Assembly (NCBI GenBank): GCA_905215835.1
Contig: CAJMRR010000136.1
Span: forward strand, 1 to 5,417
Source: an uncultured bacterium
GTDB lineage: Bacteria; Actinomycetota; Coriobacteriia; Coriobacteriales; Coriobacteriaceae
DNA length: 5,417 nucleotides
Reading direction: 5' to 3'
Below, piece by piece: positions 1-5,417 of the stretch. The notes under the pieces are model-generated. The model was not told where the DNA came from and did not search any database. It saw nothing but the letters and a program-made list of their open reading frames with translations. Position 1 is the first letter of the stretch; each line of letters opens with the position of its first letter. Made by a program: the position numbers and the translations under genes.

Positions 1-2037
1 GCGGTCGTCTCGGCGTGGTGGGCTGCGGGCGCGCTCAACGCCTCGAAGGCGCTCGACGCTCGAGCGGCAAGCGGCCTCGAGTTTGTCGTGCAGGGCGATC
101 CATCCATAAACGACGACGTGTATTCCTATACCTGCGAGGCACGTGCGGACGGTAAGAACTTGGCAACGGTTCGCCTATCGTGCGACCTCGAGCTCAAGGT
201 CGGGGCGCACGCGCGTGTTATCGGTCGCGTTTCACGTTTTGAGAACGATGCATATGGACGATCGCGCGTGCTCCGAGGCGAGGTGCGCAAGGTTCAAGCC
301 GTTCGGATTGTGTCGGTCGACGAGTGCTCTCCGGGGCCGCTGCTTCGGCTGCGAAATGGGCTGCTTGCGTCCATCGCGCCTGCGACCGACCCGGCGCGTG
401 CGCTCATAGCCGGTGTCATCTGCGGTCGTTCGGCCGAGCTGCGCGCCCAGCCGGCGGGCGACTGGTTTTCGGTGACGGGAACGGCGCATCTTATAGCCGT
501 CTCCGGCAGCCATTTGGCTATCGTGGGATTTGTAATCGAGGGTGTATTGCAAAAGACTCGCTGTTCACGTGGTGTTCAGCGGGCGATATTGGCGATGGCG
601 CTTGTGGGCTACACTGCCTTTACGGGCGCGTCTCCCTCGGCCGTGCGCGCGTGCTGCATGGTGTTCGCGACGCTTGTCGTAAACGGCGCGGGGCGTCGCC
701 GGCACGGCGCATCGGCACTCTTCGTAACCATGTCCATCTTTGTGCTACTGCGGCCGACGGTGCTGTTCGAGATGGGCTTTCAGCTCTCGTGTGCCAGCGT
801 CTTAGCCATTCTGTGCTTTTGCCCCTATGCGACCTACGCTTTGGGTGAGCTGGGTGTGCCATCGGGCGTTGCCAACATACTTTCCGTCACGCTGTGCTCG
901 CAACTGGCAACACTTCCCATTACCATTCCTGCCTTCGGTACGTTCTCGCTCATTGCTCCGCTGGCAAATGCAGTCATCGGTCCGGTGGTGAGCGTACTGC
1001 TTGCTGTGTCGATCGTGCTGGTTCCCTTTTCGCTCGTGGAACCGTTGCGGATTTGGGCGCTCGTTGTGCCCATGGTTGCCGCCCGTTGCGCACTGTTCTT
1101 CGAGCAGCTGTTTGCCGCCGTGCCTGGTGCATCTGTGAGTGTGCCGCCCGATAGCATGTGGATTTACCTAGTGCCGTGTTTGCTGGCGGTTCTGTTGGTC
1201 TGGTGGCCGCGTCCCCGTGCACGTCCTATGGCGGTGGGGCTTTCATGCCTGGTGCTCTTGGCTGCGATTCCGTACATCTACTGGGATCGATTCGCTCCGC
1301 CTTCGGTGACGGTGCTCGATGTGGGCCAGGCGGATGCGATTCTTATCCGCCAGGGCGACGCATTAGCACTCGTCGACTGCGGGCTCGATGAGCGCGTGGT
1401 AGCGGCGTTGGTTCGCAATAATGTGCACCATATCGATGCCGTCTTTGTGACGCATTGGGATGAGGATCACTGGGGTGGTCTACCTGCCGTGCTCGAACAG
1501 TTTTCGGTCGGAACGATTGCCGTGGCGGCGGATGCGTTGGAGGATGCTCCTGCCGAGGTATTGAATCGACCTGGCGTTGAGTATCGGCAGGTGCGCCGTG
1601 GGGATACGGTCGACATCGGCTCATTTTGTGCCCGCGTGATGTGGCCGTTCGAGTCCGTAGATGGCGAGGGAAATGAGGACTCGCTTGTCCTGCTACTCTC
1701 TTATGTTCAGGAAGGCAAGAGCCTGCGTATGCTCCTCACTGGTGATGCCGAGCTCGACCAAGAACGGGAATTCGTGCAGGAGGTGGGGGATATCGATGTC
1801 CTTAAACTTGGGCATCACGGCTCCAAGGTTTCAGTCGATGGTGAGTTGCTGGATGTCCTGAGACCCGAGCTTTCCCTCGCGAGCGCCGGCAAGGGGAATC
1901 GATACGGTCATCCGTCGGATGCCTGCATCGATGCCGTTCAGGAAGCGGGCGGTGCGTTCGCATGCACCATCGAACACGGCGACATTACCGTTACGCCGAC
2001 TGAGAATGGCTTTGCGATGCGATGCAAGCGACCGTGA
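1..2037 (+). CDS. comEC: ComEC/Rec2 competence DNA-uptake channel (5'-truncated by window edge)
   Basis: This is the inner-membrane channel that carries single-stranded transforming DNA into the cytoplasm. The frame is open from base 1 and gives 678 residues; family members are usually somewhat longer, so a short N-terminal part with the first membrane helices lies upstream. The GTG at 88 is in frame but is not the start, because coding sequence continues above it. In order (numbered from base 1) there is a soluble N-terminal region (about 20-110, DUF4131/OB-like), a Competence domain of roughly ten hydrophobic segments (about 164-430) with GTAHLIAVSGSH at 160-171 and GASPSAVRA near 209-217, and a metallo-beta-lactamase domain (about 435-675). 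The latter shows DVGQADA 440-446, HWDEDH 485-490, TGDAE at 580, GHHGS 604-608 and YGHPS 635-639. The HxDxDH form is normal for ComEC, and this domain is proposed to degrade the non-transported strand. No frameshift is seen. Third codon positions are more mixed than in rpsT and lepA, which fits lower expression. Confidence 0.95.
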   Translation, partial: AVVSAWWAAGALNASKALDARAASGLEFVVQGDPSINDDVYSYTCEARADGKNLATVRLSCDLELKVGAHARVIGRVSRFENDAYGRSRVLRGEVRKVQAVRIVSVDECSPGPLLRLRNGLLASIAPATDPARALIAGVICGRSAELRAQPAGDWFSVTGTAHLIAVSGSHLAIVGFVIEGVLQKTRCSRGVQRAILAMALVGYTAFTGASPSAVRACCMVFATLVVNGAGRRRHGASALFVTMSIFVLLRPTVLFEMGFQLSCASVLAILCFCPYATYALGELGVPSGVANILSVTLCSQLATLPITIPAFGTFSLIAPLANAVIGPVVSVLLAVSIVLVPFSLVEPLRIWALVVPMVAARCALFFEQLFAAVPGASVSVPPDSMWIYLVPCLLAVLLVWWPRPRARPMAVGLSCLVLLAAIPYIYWDRFAPPSVTVLDVGQADAILIRQGDALALVDCGLDERVVAALVRNNVHHIDAVFVTHWDEDHWGGLPAVLEQFSVGTIAVAADALEDAPAEVLNRPGVEYRQVRRGDTVDIGSFCARVMWPFESVDGEGNEDSLVLLLSYVQEGKSLRMLLTGDAELDQEREFVQEVGDIDVLKLGHHGSKVSVDGELLDVLRPELSLASAGKGNRYGHPSDACIDAVQEAGGAFACTIEHGDITVTPTENGFAMRCKRP

Positions 2038-2045
2038 CGACGCCG

Positions 2046-2075
2046 TTGGCGTGTGGTGGGCCCCTGGGCTAGAAT
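2046..2075 (+). promoter_or_regulatory. Candidate sigma70-type promoter for holA
   Basis: A TTGGCG -35-like element (2046-2051) and a TAGAAT -10 element (2070-2075, one mismatch to TATAAT) are separated by 18 bases, just after the comEC stop. Predicted initiation near 2082 would leave a leader of about 34 bases before holA. There is no terminator between comEC and holA, so read-through from comEC may also contribute. Judged by eye from consensus matching only. Confidence 0.5.
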
Positions 2076-2101
2076 GGCACGGAACGAATACGAAGACCTG
2101 C

Positions 2102-2110
2102 GGGAGGGGA
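2102..2110 (+). promoter_or_regulatory. Ribosome binding site that fixes the holA start
   Basis: The purine run GGGAGGGGA ends five bases before the ATG at 2116. Earlier in-frame starts, GTG at 2053 and ATG at 2074, have no comparable site, and the ATG at 2074 overlaps the predicted -10 element. This site therefore supports 2116 as the true start. Confidence 0.8.
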
Positions 2111-2115
2111 GCGCA

Positions 2116-3078
2116 ATGTCCGAAATCGGTCTGCTGCCGGCATATCTGATCGTCGGTACCGACGGAGTCAAGCGCGATCACGCCGTCTCGCGTATGAAAG
2201 CGCGTCTGGAAAAGACGGGCATGGTCGAGTTCAACCTCGACGAGCGCGACATGACCAAGGACCCCGATATCGAGTCCATTATCGGATCGCTTAACACCTT
2301 TCCGATGGGCAGCGAGTTTCGCCTGGTAATCCTTGACGGCTGCTCAAAGCTCGCCAAGGCGGTCTCGGAGCCGCTTGTCGAGTATTTGGCGAGTCCCAGC
2401 CCCACAACGGTCTGCCTCATCATTGCTGACTCGCTTGCCAAGAACACGCGCCTGTATAAGGCGATCGCCAAGATCGACAAGAAGGCCGTGATCGATTGCT
2501 CCGGCACCAAGCGCTGGGAGCTTCCGCGCCGCGTGCAGCAGATGGCGACGCAGCACGGCAAGTCGATCTCGACGGCGGCCGCCGAGGAGCTCGTCTCGCG
2601 TTCGGGGGAAAACACTCGCATGCTCGATAACGACTTGGCTAAGCTTGCCCAGATGGTCGAGGCGCCCCAGATTGAGCTTGCCGACGTTGAGCGCTGGATT
2701 GTACGTACGGCCGAGGTTCAACCCTGGGACTTTCTCAATGCGGTCTCGGCCCGTGACATGCGCCGTTCGCTCGAGCTCTTCAATCTAATGCCCGCCAAGA
2801 GCTACGTGTGGACGTACACATTGCTGTGCGGCCGCATTCGCGAGCTTATCGTTGCCAAGGCGCTCGATGCGCGCGGACAGGGTCGTGAGCTGGCCGCAAC
2901 GCTCAAGCTCCAGTCCTGGCAGGTCAAGAATCACCTGACCTGGGCACGTCGCTTTTCGATGGCAGAGCTCGTCGCAGCGCTCGAGGGTGCCGTTGATGTG
3001 GAGCTCGCGCTCAAGGGTTCGGCCGATTCTCAGACCGCGCTTTTGCTCTGGATTACGAACATCTTGAGAAAATCGTGA
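2116..3078 (+). CDS. holA: DNA polymerase III subunit delta (clamp loader)
   Basis: HolA is the delta subunit of the clamp-loader complex; it opens the beta sliding clamp so that it can be placed on primed DNA. From the ATG at 2116 the protein has 320 residues, close to the usual 330-345. The N-terminal part begins with the family-like AYLIVGTDGVKRDHAV (9-24), the position of the degenerate AAA+ nucleotide-binding loop; delta does not hydrolyse ATP, so the lack of a true Walker A is expected. RLVILDG (69-75) and the segment ending LIIADSLAKN (101-110) match core strands. Residues 164-180 (GENTRMLDNDLAKLAQM) fit the conserved helix linking the AAA+ core to the collar domain. PWDFLNAVSARDMRRSLEL (203-221) and the C-terminal ELALKGSADSQTALLLWI (296-313) are typical of the C-terminal clamp-loader helical domain. 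It follows comEC, as in Bacillus and many other Gram-positives. The identification rests on recognised pattern and gene order. Confidence 0.93.
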   Translation: MSEIGLLPAYLIVGTDGVKRDHAVSRMKARLEKTGMVEFNLDERDMTKDPDIESIIGSLNTFPMGSEFRLVILDGCSKLAKAVSEPLVEYLASPSPTTVCLIIADSLAKNTRLYKAIAKIDKKAVIDCSGTKRWELPRRVQQMATQHGKSISTAAAEELVSRSGENTRMLDNDLAKLAQMVEAPQIELADVERWIVRTAEVQPWDFLNAVSARDMRRSLELFNLMPAKSYVWTYTLLCGRIRELIVAKALDARGQGRELAATLKLQSWQVKNHLTWARRFSMAELVAALEGAVDVELALKGSADSQTALLLWITNILRKS

Positions 3079-3092
3079 TGATACCTGCCTAT

Positions 3093-3136
3093 TTGACAAA
3101 TTCGTTCTATCCCTTTGAGGGGGAGCGTGCTATAGT
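3093..3136 (+). promoter_or_regulatory. rpsT promoter: extended -10 element with a distant TTGACA
   Basis: TGCTATAGT at 3128-3136 is an extended -10 element (TGn plus TATAGT, one mismatch to TATAAT). It predicts initiation near 3143, about 69 bases before the rpsT start. A perfect -35 hexamer TTGACA lies at 3093-3098, but the 32-base spacing to TATAGT is too long for a standard pairing, and no convincing -35 sits at the normal distance (about 3107-3114). The extended -10 probably carries the promoter. The TTGACA may be chance or belong to something else. Confidence 0.55.
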
Positions 3137-3141
3137 AGGCG

Positions 3142-3189
3142 CTTGCATGACCTCACCGTGTCTCAGAGGTGTCATACATTTTTTGCAAG
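3142..3189 (+). promoter_or_regulatory. Structured rpsT 5' leader with terminator-like hairpin
   Basis: Immediately downstream of the predicted transcription start, ATGACCTC (3147-3154) can pair with GAGGTGTCAT (3166-3175), leaving a two-base bulge and an 11-base loop. ACA and six T residues (3179-3184) follow, a layout like a weak intrinsic terminator. In addition CTTGC (3142-3146), stacked directly on the ATGAC arm, can pair with GCAAG (3185-3189), which overlaps the first of two AAGGA Shine-Dalgarno copies. The leader could therefore act as an attenuator or cover part of the ribosome binding region. Pairings were read by eye; stability was not calculated. Confidence 0.4.
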
Positions 3190-3206
3190 GAACTCGAAAG
3201 GAACTC
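3187..3206 (+). repeat. Tandem 9-base direct repeat containing duplicated Shine-Dalgarno
   Basis: AAGGAACTC occurs at 3187-3195 and again at 3198-3206, separated by GA. Each copy holds an AAGGA core. The second copy is nine bases from the GTG at 3212, a usable Shine-Dalgarno distance, and is the likely functional site. The first is 20 bases away and overlaps the 3' end of the leader stem. Confidence 0.7.
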
Positions 3207-3211
3207 CAGAA

Positions 3212-3478
3212 GTGGCAAACATCAAGTCTCAGAAGAAGCGTATCCGCACCAATGAGGCAGCTCGCATGCGTAACAAGGCTGTCAAGTCCGAGCTCAAGAC
3301 GCTGACCAAGCACGTCCAGTCCGCCGTCGCCGAGGGCGACGCCGAGAAGGCCCAGGCTGCCCTCAAGACCGTCACCAAGCGTCTCGACATGGCTGCCGCC
3401 AAGCATGTTATCCACAAGAACCAGGCTTCCAACCGCAAGTCCGGTCTTGCCAAGCTCGTGAACAGCATCAACGCTTAA
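3212..3478 (+). CDS. rpsT: 30S ribosomal protein S20
   Basis: S20 is a small basic protein that binds 16S rRNA early in 30S assembly. The 88-residue product matches the family length (87 in E. coli). It begins MANIKSQKKRIRTNEAARMR (1-20), the typical lysine/arginine-rich first helix, and its C-terminal third has HVIHKNQASNRKSGLAKLVN (65-84), the conserved IHKN...KS.L signature. The start is GTG at 3212. The frame is open further upstream, but those residues would be translated from the structured leader and do not resemble S20. Third codon positions are almost all C or G, with AAG for nearly every lysine, as expected for a highly expressed gene. The gene has its own promoter and terminator, so it appears to be transcribed alone. 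E. coli S20 also uses a non-AUG start (UUG) and is regulated at translation; that the same holds here is inference. Confidence 0.97.
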   Translation: MANIKSQKKRIRTNEAARMRNKAVKSELKTLTKHVQSAVAEGDAEKAQAALKTVTKRLDMAAAKHVIHKNQASNRKSGLAKLVNSINA

Positions 3479-3512
3479 GTTGTAAATTTCACACCACACA
3501 GATTACGCGCAT

Positions 3513-3549
3513 AAATGGAGCCTGTTTTATGGAACAGGCTCCATTTTTT
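3513..3549 (+). terminator. Strong intrinsic terminator after rpsT
   Basis: AAATGGAGCCTGTT (3513-3526) is perfectly complementary to AACAGGCTCCATTT (3533-3546). This gives a stem of up to 14 base pairs around a six-base loop (TTATGG), followed by a T run to 3549. The stem begins 34 bases after the rpsT stop. The A residues flanking the other side are few (AAA at 3513-3515), so activity on the opposite strand would be weaker. Confidence 0.92.
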
Positions 3550-3561
3550 GTACCGCTCGGG

Positions 3562-3567
3562 TAAGAT
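3562..3567 (+). promoter_or_regulatory. Candidate -10 element for a leaderless or very short-leader lepA transcript
   Basis: TAAGAT (4 of 6 matches to TATAAT) ends seven bases before the lepA ATG at 3575, so initiation would fall at or next to the start codon. The corresponding -35 region (about 3538-3544) is inside the 3' arm of the rpsT terminator and does not resemble TTGACA. The only purine-rich stretch before the ATG (GGGTAAGA, 3559-3566) is a poor Shine-Dalgarno and overlaps this element. A weak call from consensus and geometry. Confidence 0.3.
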
Positions 3568-3574
3568 AGTCCGC

Positions 3575-5386
3575 ATGAATACTTCAATTGACATTTCCCA
3601 CATCCGCAACTTCTCGATTGTTGCGCACATCGACCATGGCAAGTCCACGATCAGTGACCGCATTCTCGAGCTCACCCATACCGTCGACGAGCGCGACATG
3701 GAGTCGCAGCTGCTCGACACCATGGATATCGAGCGCGAGCGCGGCATCACGATCAAGTCCAATGCCGTTCGCGTGTCCTATGACGCCGACGATGGCGAGA
3801 CGTATCAGTTCAATCTGATCGATACGCCGGGCCACGTGGACTTTACCTATGAGGTCTCGCGCTCGCTGGCGGCCTGTGAGGGCGCGGTGCTCGTCGTTGA
3901 CGCCACGCAGGGCGTCGAGGCGCAGACCGGCTCCAACGCGACGCTCGCCATGAACGCCAATCTGGACATTGTGCCGGCCATCAACAAGATCGACCTGCCC
4001 TCGGCTCATCCCGACGAGGTTAAGACCGAGATCGAGGATGACCTGGCGATCCCTGCCGATGATGCCGTGTGTGTCTCGGGCAAGACCGGCGAGGGCATCC
4101 ACGATCTGCTGGAGTCCATTGTCTTTTTGATCTCTCCGCCCAAGGGCGATGCGAACGCGCCGCTCAAGGCACTCATTCTGGATTCATACTTCGACGAGTA
4201 TCGTGGCGTCGTCGCCACGGTCCGCGTCTTTGACGGTTCCATCAAAAAGGGCGATACCCTGCGCATGATGCAGGCAAAGGGCGACTTTTTGGTCGATGGC
4301 GTGGGCGTCAAGCGTCCCGCCGAGACCCCGGTCGACGCGCTCACGGTCGGCGAGGTCGGATACGTGGTCACGGGCCTGAAGGACCCCGAGGCCGTTCGCG
4401 TGGGCGATACCCTCACGTGGGCGTCGAATCCCTGCCCTGAGCCGCTTCCCGGCTACCGCGAGGCCAAGCCCATGGTTTATACGGGCCTGTTCCCGATCGA
4501 TAACAAGGACTACGAGAACCTGCGTGACGCGCTCGATAAGCTGCACGTCAACGACCCGTCGTTGGTGTGGGAGCCCGAGACCTCGGTGGCGCTCGGCTTT
4601 GGTTTCCGCGTGGGCTTCTTGGGCCTGCTGCATATGGAGGTCGTCAAGGAGCGCCTGGAGCGCGAGTTCAATCTTGACCTCATTGCTACGAGCCCCTCGG
4701 TGGACTATCACGTCTACAAGACTGACGGCGAGATGATTGATGTCCGCAGCCCGCAGGATCTGCCCGAGGCTACGCGCATCGAGCGCATCGAGGAGCCCTA
4801 CCTCAAGGCCAAGATTATCTGCCCGCCCGAGTATACGGGTGCCGTCATGCAGCTCGCTATCGAGCACCGCGGCATTACTACCGACATGATTCATCTCACG
4901 AGCAAGTCGGTCGAGATGCGCTTTGATATGCCGCTCGCCGAGCTCATCTTGGACTTCTTTGACCAGCTCAAGAGCCGTACCAAGGGCTATGCCTCGCTCG
5001 ACTACGAGTTCAACGAGTACCGTCCATCCGAGCTCGTTAAGCTCGATATCTTGCTTTCGGGCGACGAGGTGGACGCGCTATCGTTTATCGTCCATAAGGA
5101 CAAGGCCTATGGCCTGGCCCGTGGTCTGTGCGACAAACTTAAGGAGATCATCCCGCGTCAGCTGTTCGAGGTTCCCATCCAAGGTGCTATCGGCAACAAG
5201 ATCATCGCCCGTTCTACCGTCAAGGCGCGTCGCAAGGACGTGCTTGCTAAGTGCTACGGCGGCGATATTTCGCGTAAGCGTAAGCTGCTCGAGAAGCAGA
5301 AAGAGGGCAAGAAACGCATGAAGGCCATCGGCTCGGTCGAGGTCCCTCAGGAGGCCTTTATGGCGATCCTCAAGGTGGACGAGTAG
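3575..5386 (+). CDS. lepA: Elongation factor 4 (LepA), ribosome-associated GTPase
   Basis: LepA is a translational GTPase related to EF-G that binds the ribosome; roles proposed for it include back-translocation and help with 30S biogenesis or initiation. The 603-residue product has the full family length. The G domain shows AHIDHGKST (17-25), RGITI (56-60), DTPGH (83-87, with His87 at the catalytic position), NKID (137-140) and SGK (168-170). An EF-Tu-like domain 2 follows (about 190-280). Next is an EF-G domain III-like part with GFGFRVGFLGLLHME (341-355), then an EF-G domain V-like part. The LepA-specific C-terminal domain ends with GGDISRKRKLLEKQKEGKKR (562-581). It lacks EF-G domain IV, as all LepA do. 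The ATG at 3575 is chosen because the conserved N-terminus begins shortly after it; the in-frame ATG at 3515 lies inside the rpsT terminator stem. Codon use is strongly GC-ending. The next gene starts four bases after the stop, suggesting co-transcription. Confidence 0.97.
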   Translation: MNTSIDISHIRNFSIVAHIDHGKSTISDRILELTHTVDERDMESQLLDTMDIERERGITIKSNAVRVSYDADDGETYQFNLIDTPGHVDFTYEVSRSLAACEGAVLVVDATQGVEAQTGSNATLAMNANLDIVPAINKIDLPSAHPDEVKTEIEDDLAIPADDAVCVSGKTGEGIHDLLESIVFLISPPKGDANAPLKALILDSYFDEYRGVVATVRVFDGSIKKGDTLRMMQAKGDFLVDGVGVKRPAETPVDALTVGEVGYVVTGLKDPEAVRVGDTLTWASNPCPEPLPGYREAKPMVYTGLFPIDNKDYENLRDALDKLHVNDPSLVWEPETSVALGFGFRVGFLGLLHMEVVKERLEREFNLDLIATSPSVDYHVYKTDGEMIDVRSPQDLPEATRIERIEEPYLKAKIICPPEYTGAVMQLAIEHRGITTDMIHLTSKSVEMRFDMPLAELILDFFDQLKSRTKGYASLDYEFNEYRPSELVKLDILLSGDEVDALSFIVHKDKAYGLARGLCDKLKEIIPRQLFEVPIQGAIGNKIIARSTVKARRKDVLAKCYGGDISRKRKLLEKQKEGKKRMKAIGSVEVPQEAFMAILKVDE

Positions 5387-5390
5387 GTCT

Positions 5391-5417
5391 ATGGCGCTTT
5401 CCGAATATAGTCTGCGG
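5391..5417 (+). CDS. Start of downstream gene, possibly HemW-like radical SAM protein (3'-truncated)
   Basis: An ATG at 5391, four bases after the lepA stop, opens a frame with nine visible codons (MALSEYSLR) that runs off the window. These residues alone identify nothing. The hemW suggestion (a radical SAM protein related to oxygen-independent coproporphyrinogen oxidase, now regarded as a haem chaperone) comes only from the frequent lepA-hemW order in bacteria. AAGGTGG at 5372-5378, within the lepA end, is a possible ribosome binding site, though 12 bases from the ATG is rather far. The tight spacing suggests an operon with lepA. Confidence 0.45.

Noticed and set aside
324..848. A 174-residue + strand open frame within comEC in another frame
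   Set aside because: Rich in Cys, Arg, Gly and Ala as expected from a shifted GC-rich frame; it lies wholly inside the conserved ComEC membrane core and has no credible start signal.
2040..2052. Small inverted repeat ACGCC-GTT-GGCGT after the comEC stop, considered as a terminator
   Set aside because: Only five base pairs with a three-base loop and no T run after it; it overlaps the candidate -35 of holA.
2178..2621. A 147-residue - strand open frame opposite holA
   Set aside because: Fully overlaps conserved HolA sequence, with no start signal or recognisable domain.
3143..3211. N-terminal extension of S20 from the TTG at 3143
   Set aside because: The extension (ending ...NSKGTPE) does not resemble S20, starts at the predicted transcription start without a ribosome binding site, and would be translated through the hairpin. 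The GTG at 3212 gives the exact family N-terminus.
3515..3574. Longer LepA start at the ATG at 3515
   Set aside because: This ATG is inside the terminator stem and would add 20 residues not seen in LepA; the start at 3575 fits the family.
3584..4102. A 172-residue - strand open frame opposite the LepA GTPase domain
   Set aside because: Same mirror effect of lepA codon bias; the sense strand encodes all the conserved G motifs, which fully explains the sequence.
4184..4894. A 236-residue open frame on the - strand inside lepA
   Set aside because: It is the complement of a GC-ending, highly biased coding frame, which keeps antisense frames open by chance. It has no Shine-Dalgarno or promoter, and its composition resembles no family I recognise.
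1..5417. Search by eye for CRISPR arrays, tRNA or rRNA genes, insertion sequences, attachment sites and toxin-antitoxin pairs
   Set aside because: No repeated spacer pattern, no tRNA-like cloverleaf, no transposase and no flanking repeats were seen; almost all bases are in conserved housekeeping genes.

Overview
The window is ordinary chromosomal housekeeping DNA from a GC-rich bacterium. All supported genes lie on the + strand in the order comEC (5' end outside the window), holA, rpsT, lepA, then the first nine codons of another gene (position predicts hemW). This is the conserved Firmicutes/Actinobacteria neighbourhood comEC-holA-rpsT-lepA-hemW. The sporulation genes gpr and spoIIP, found between rpsT and lepA in Bacillus, are absent. 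GC-rich codon use, the holA and lepA protein sequences and the missing sporulation genes make me think of a Coriobacteriia member (Collinsella-like). That assignment is inference from impression, not from a search.

Layout. 1-2037: the competence DNA channel ComEC, with the end of its N-terminal soluble domain, a multi-helix membrane core and a C-terminal metallo-beta-lactamase domain with its metal motifs intact. 2038-2115: a short gap with a plausible sigma70-type promoter and a strong Shine-Dalgarno sequence. 2116-3078: HolA, the DNA polymerase III clamp-loader delta subunit. 3079-3211: an intergenic region with an extended -10 promoter, a leader that can fold into a terminator-like hairpin, and a tandemly duplicated Shine-Dalgarno sequence. 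3212-3478: RpsT (S20), starting with GTG. 3513-3549: a near-perfect intrinsic terminator. 3575-5386: the translational GTPase LepA/EF4, starting only about 25 bases after the terminator and without a good ribosome binding site. 5391-5417: start of the next gene.

The genes do not form one pathway. They join DNA uptake (comEC), replication (holA), the small ribosomal subunit (rpsT) and translation or 30S quality control (lepA), in an order probably kept by ancestry. The sequence suggests at least three transcription units: one reading out of comEC plus a holA promoter, a separate rpsT unit closed by its own terminator, and lepA with its downstream gene.

I found no mobile element, CRISPR array, tRNA, rRNA or new multi-gene system. 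The points most worth a second look are regulatory: the rpsT leader, and how lepA is expressed when its start lies immediately after a strong terminator.
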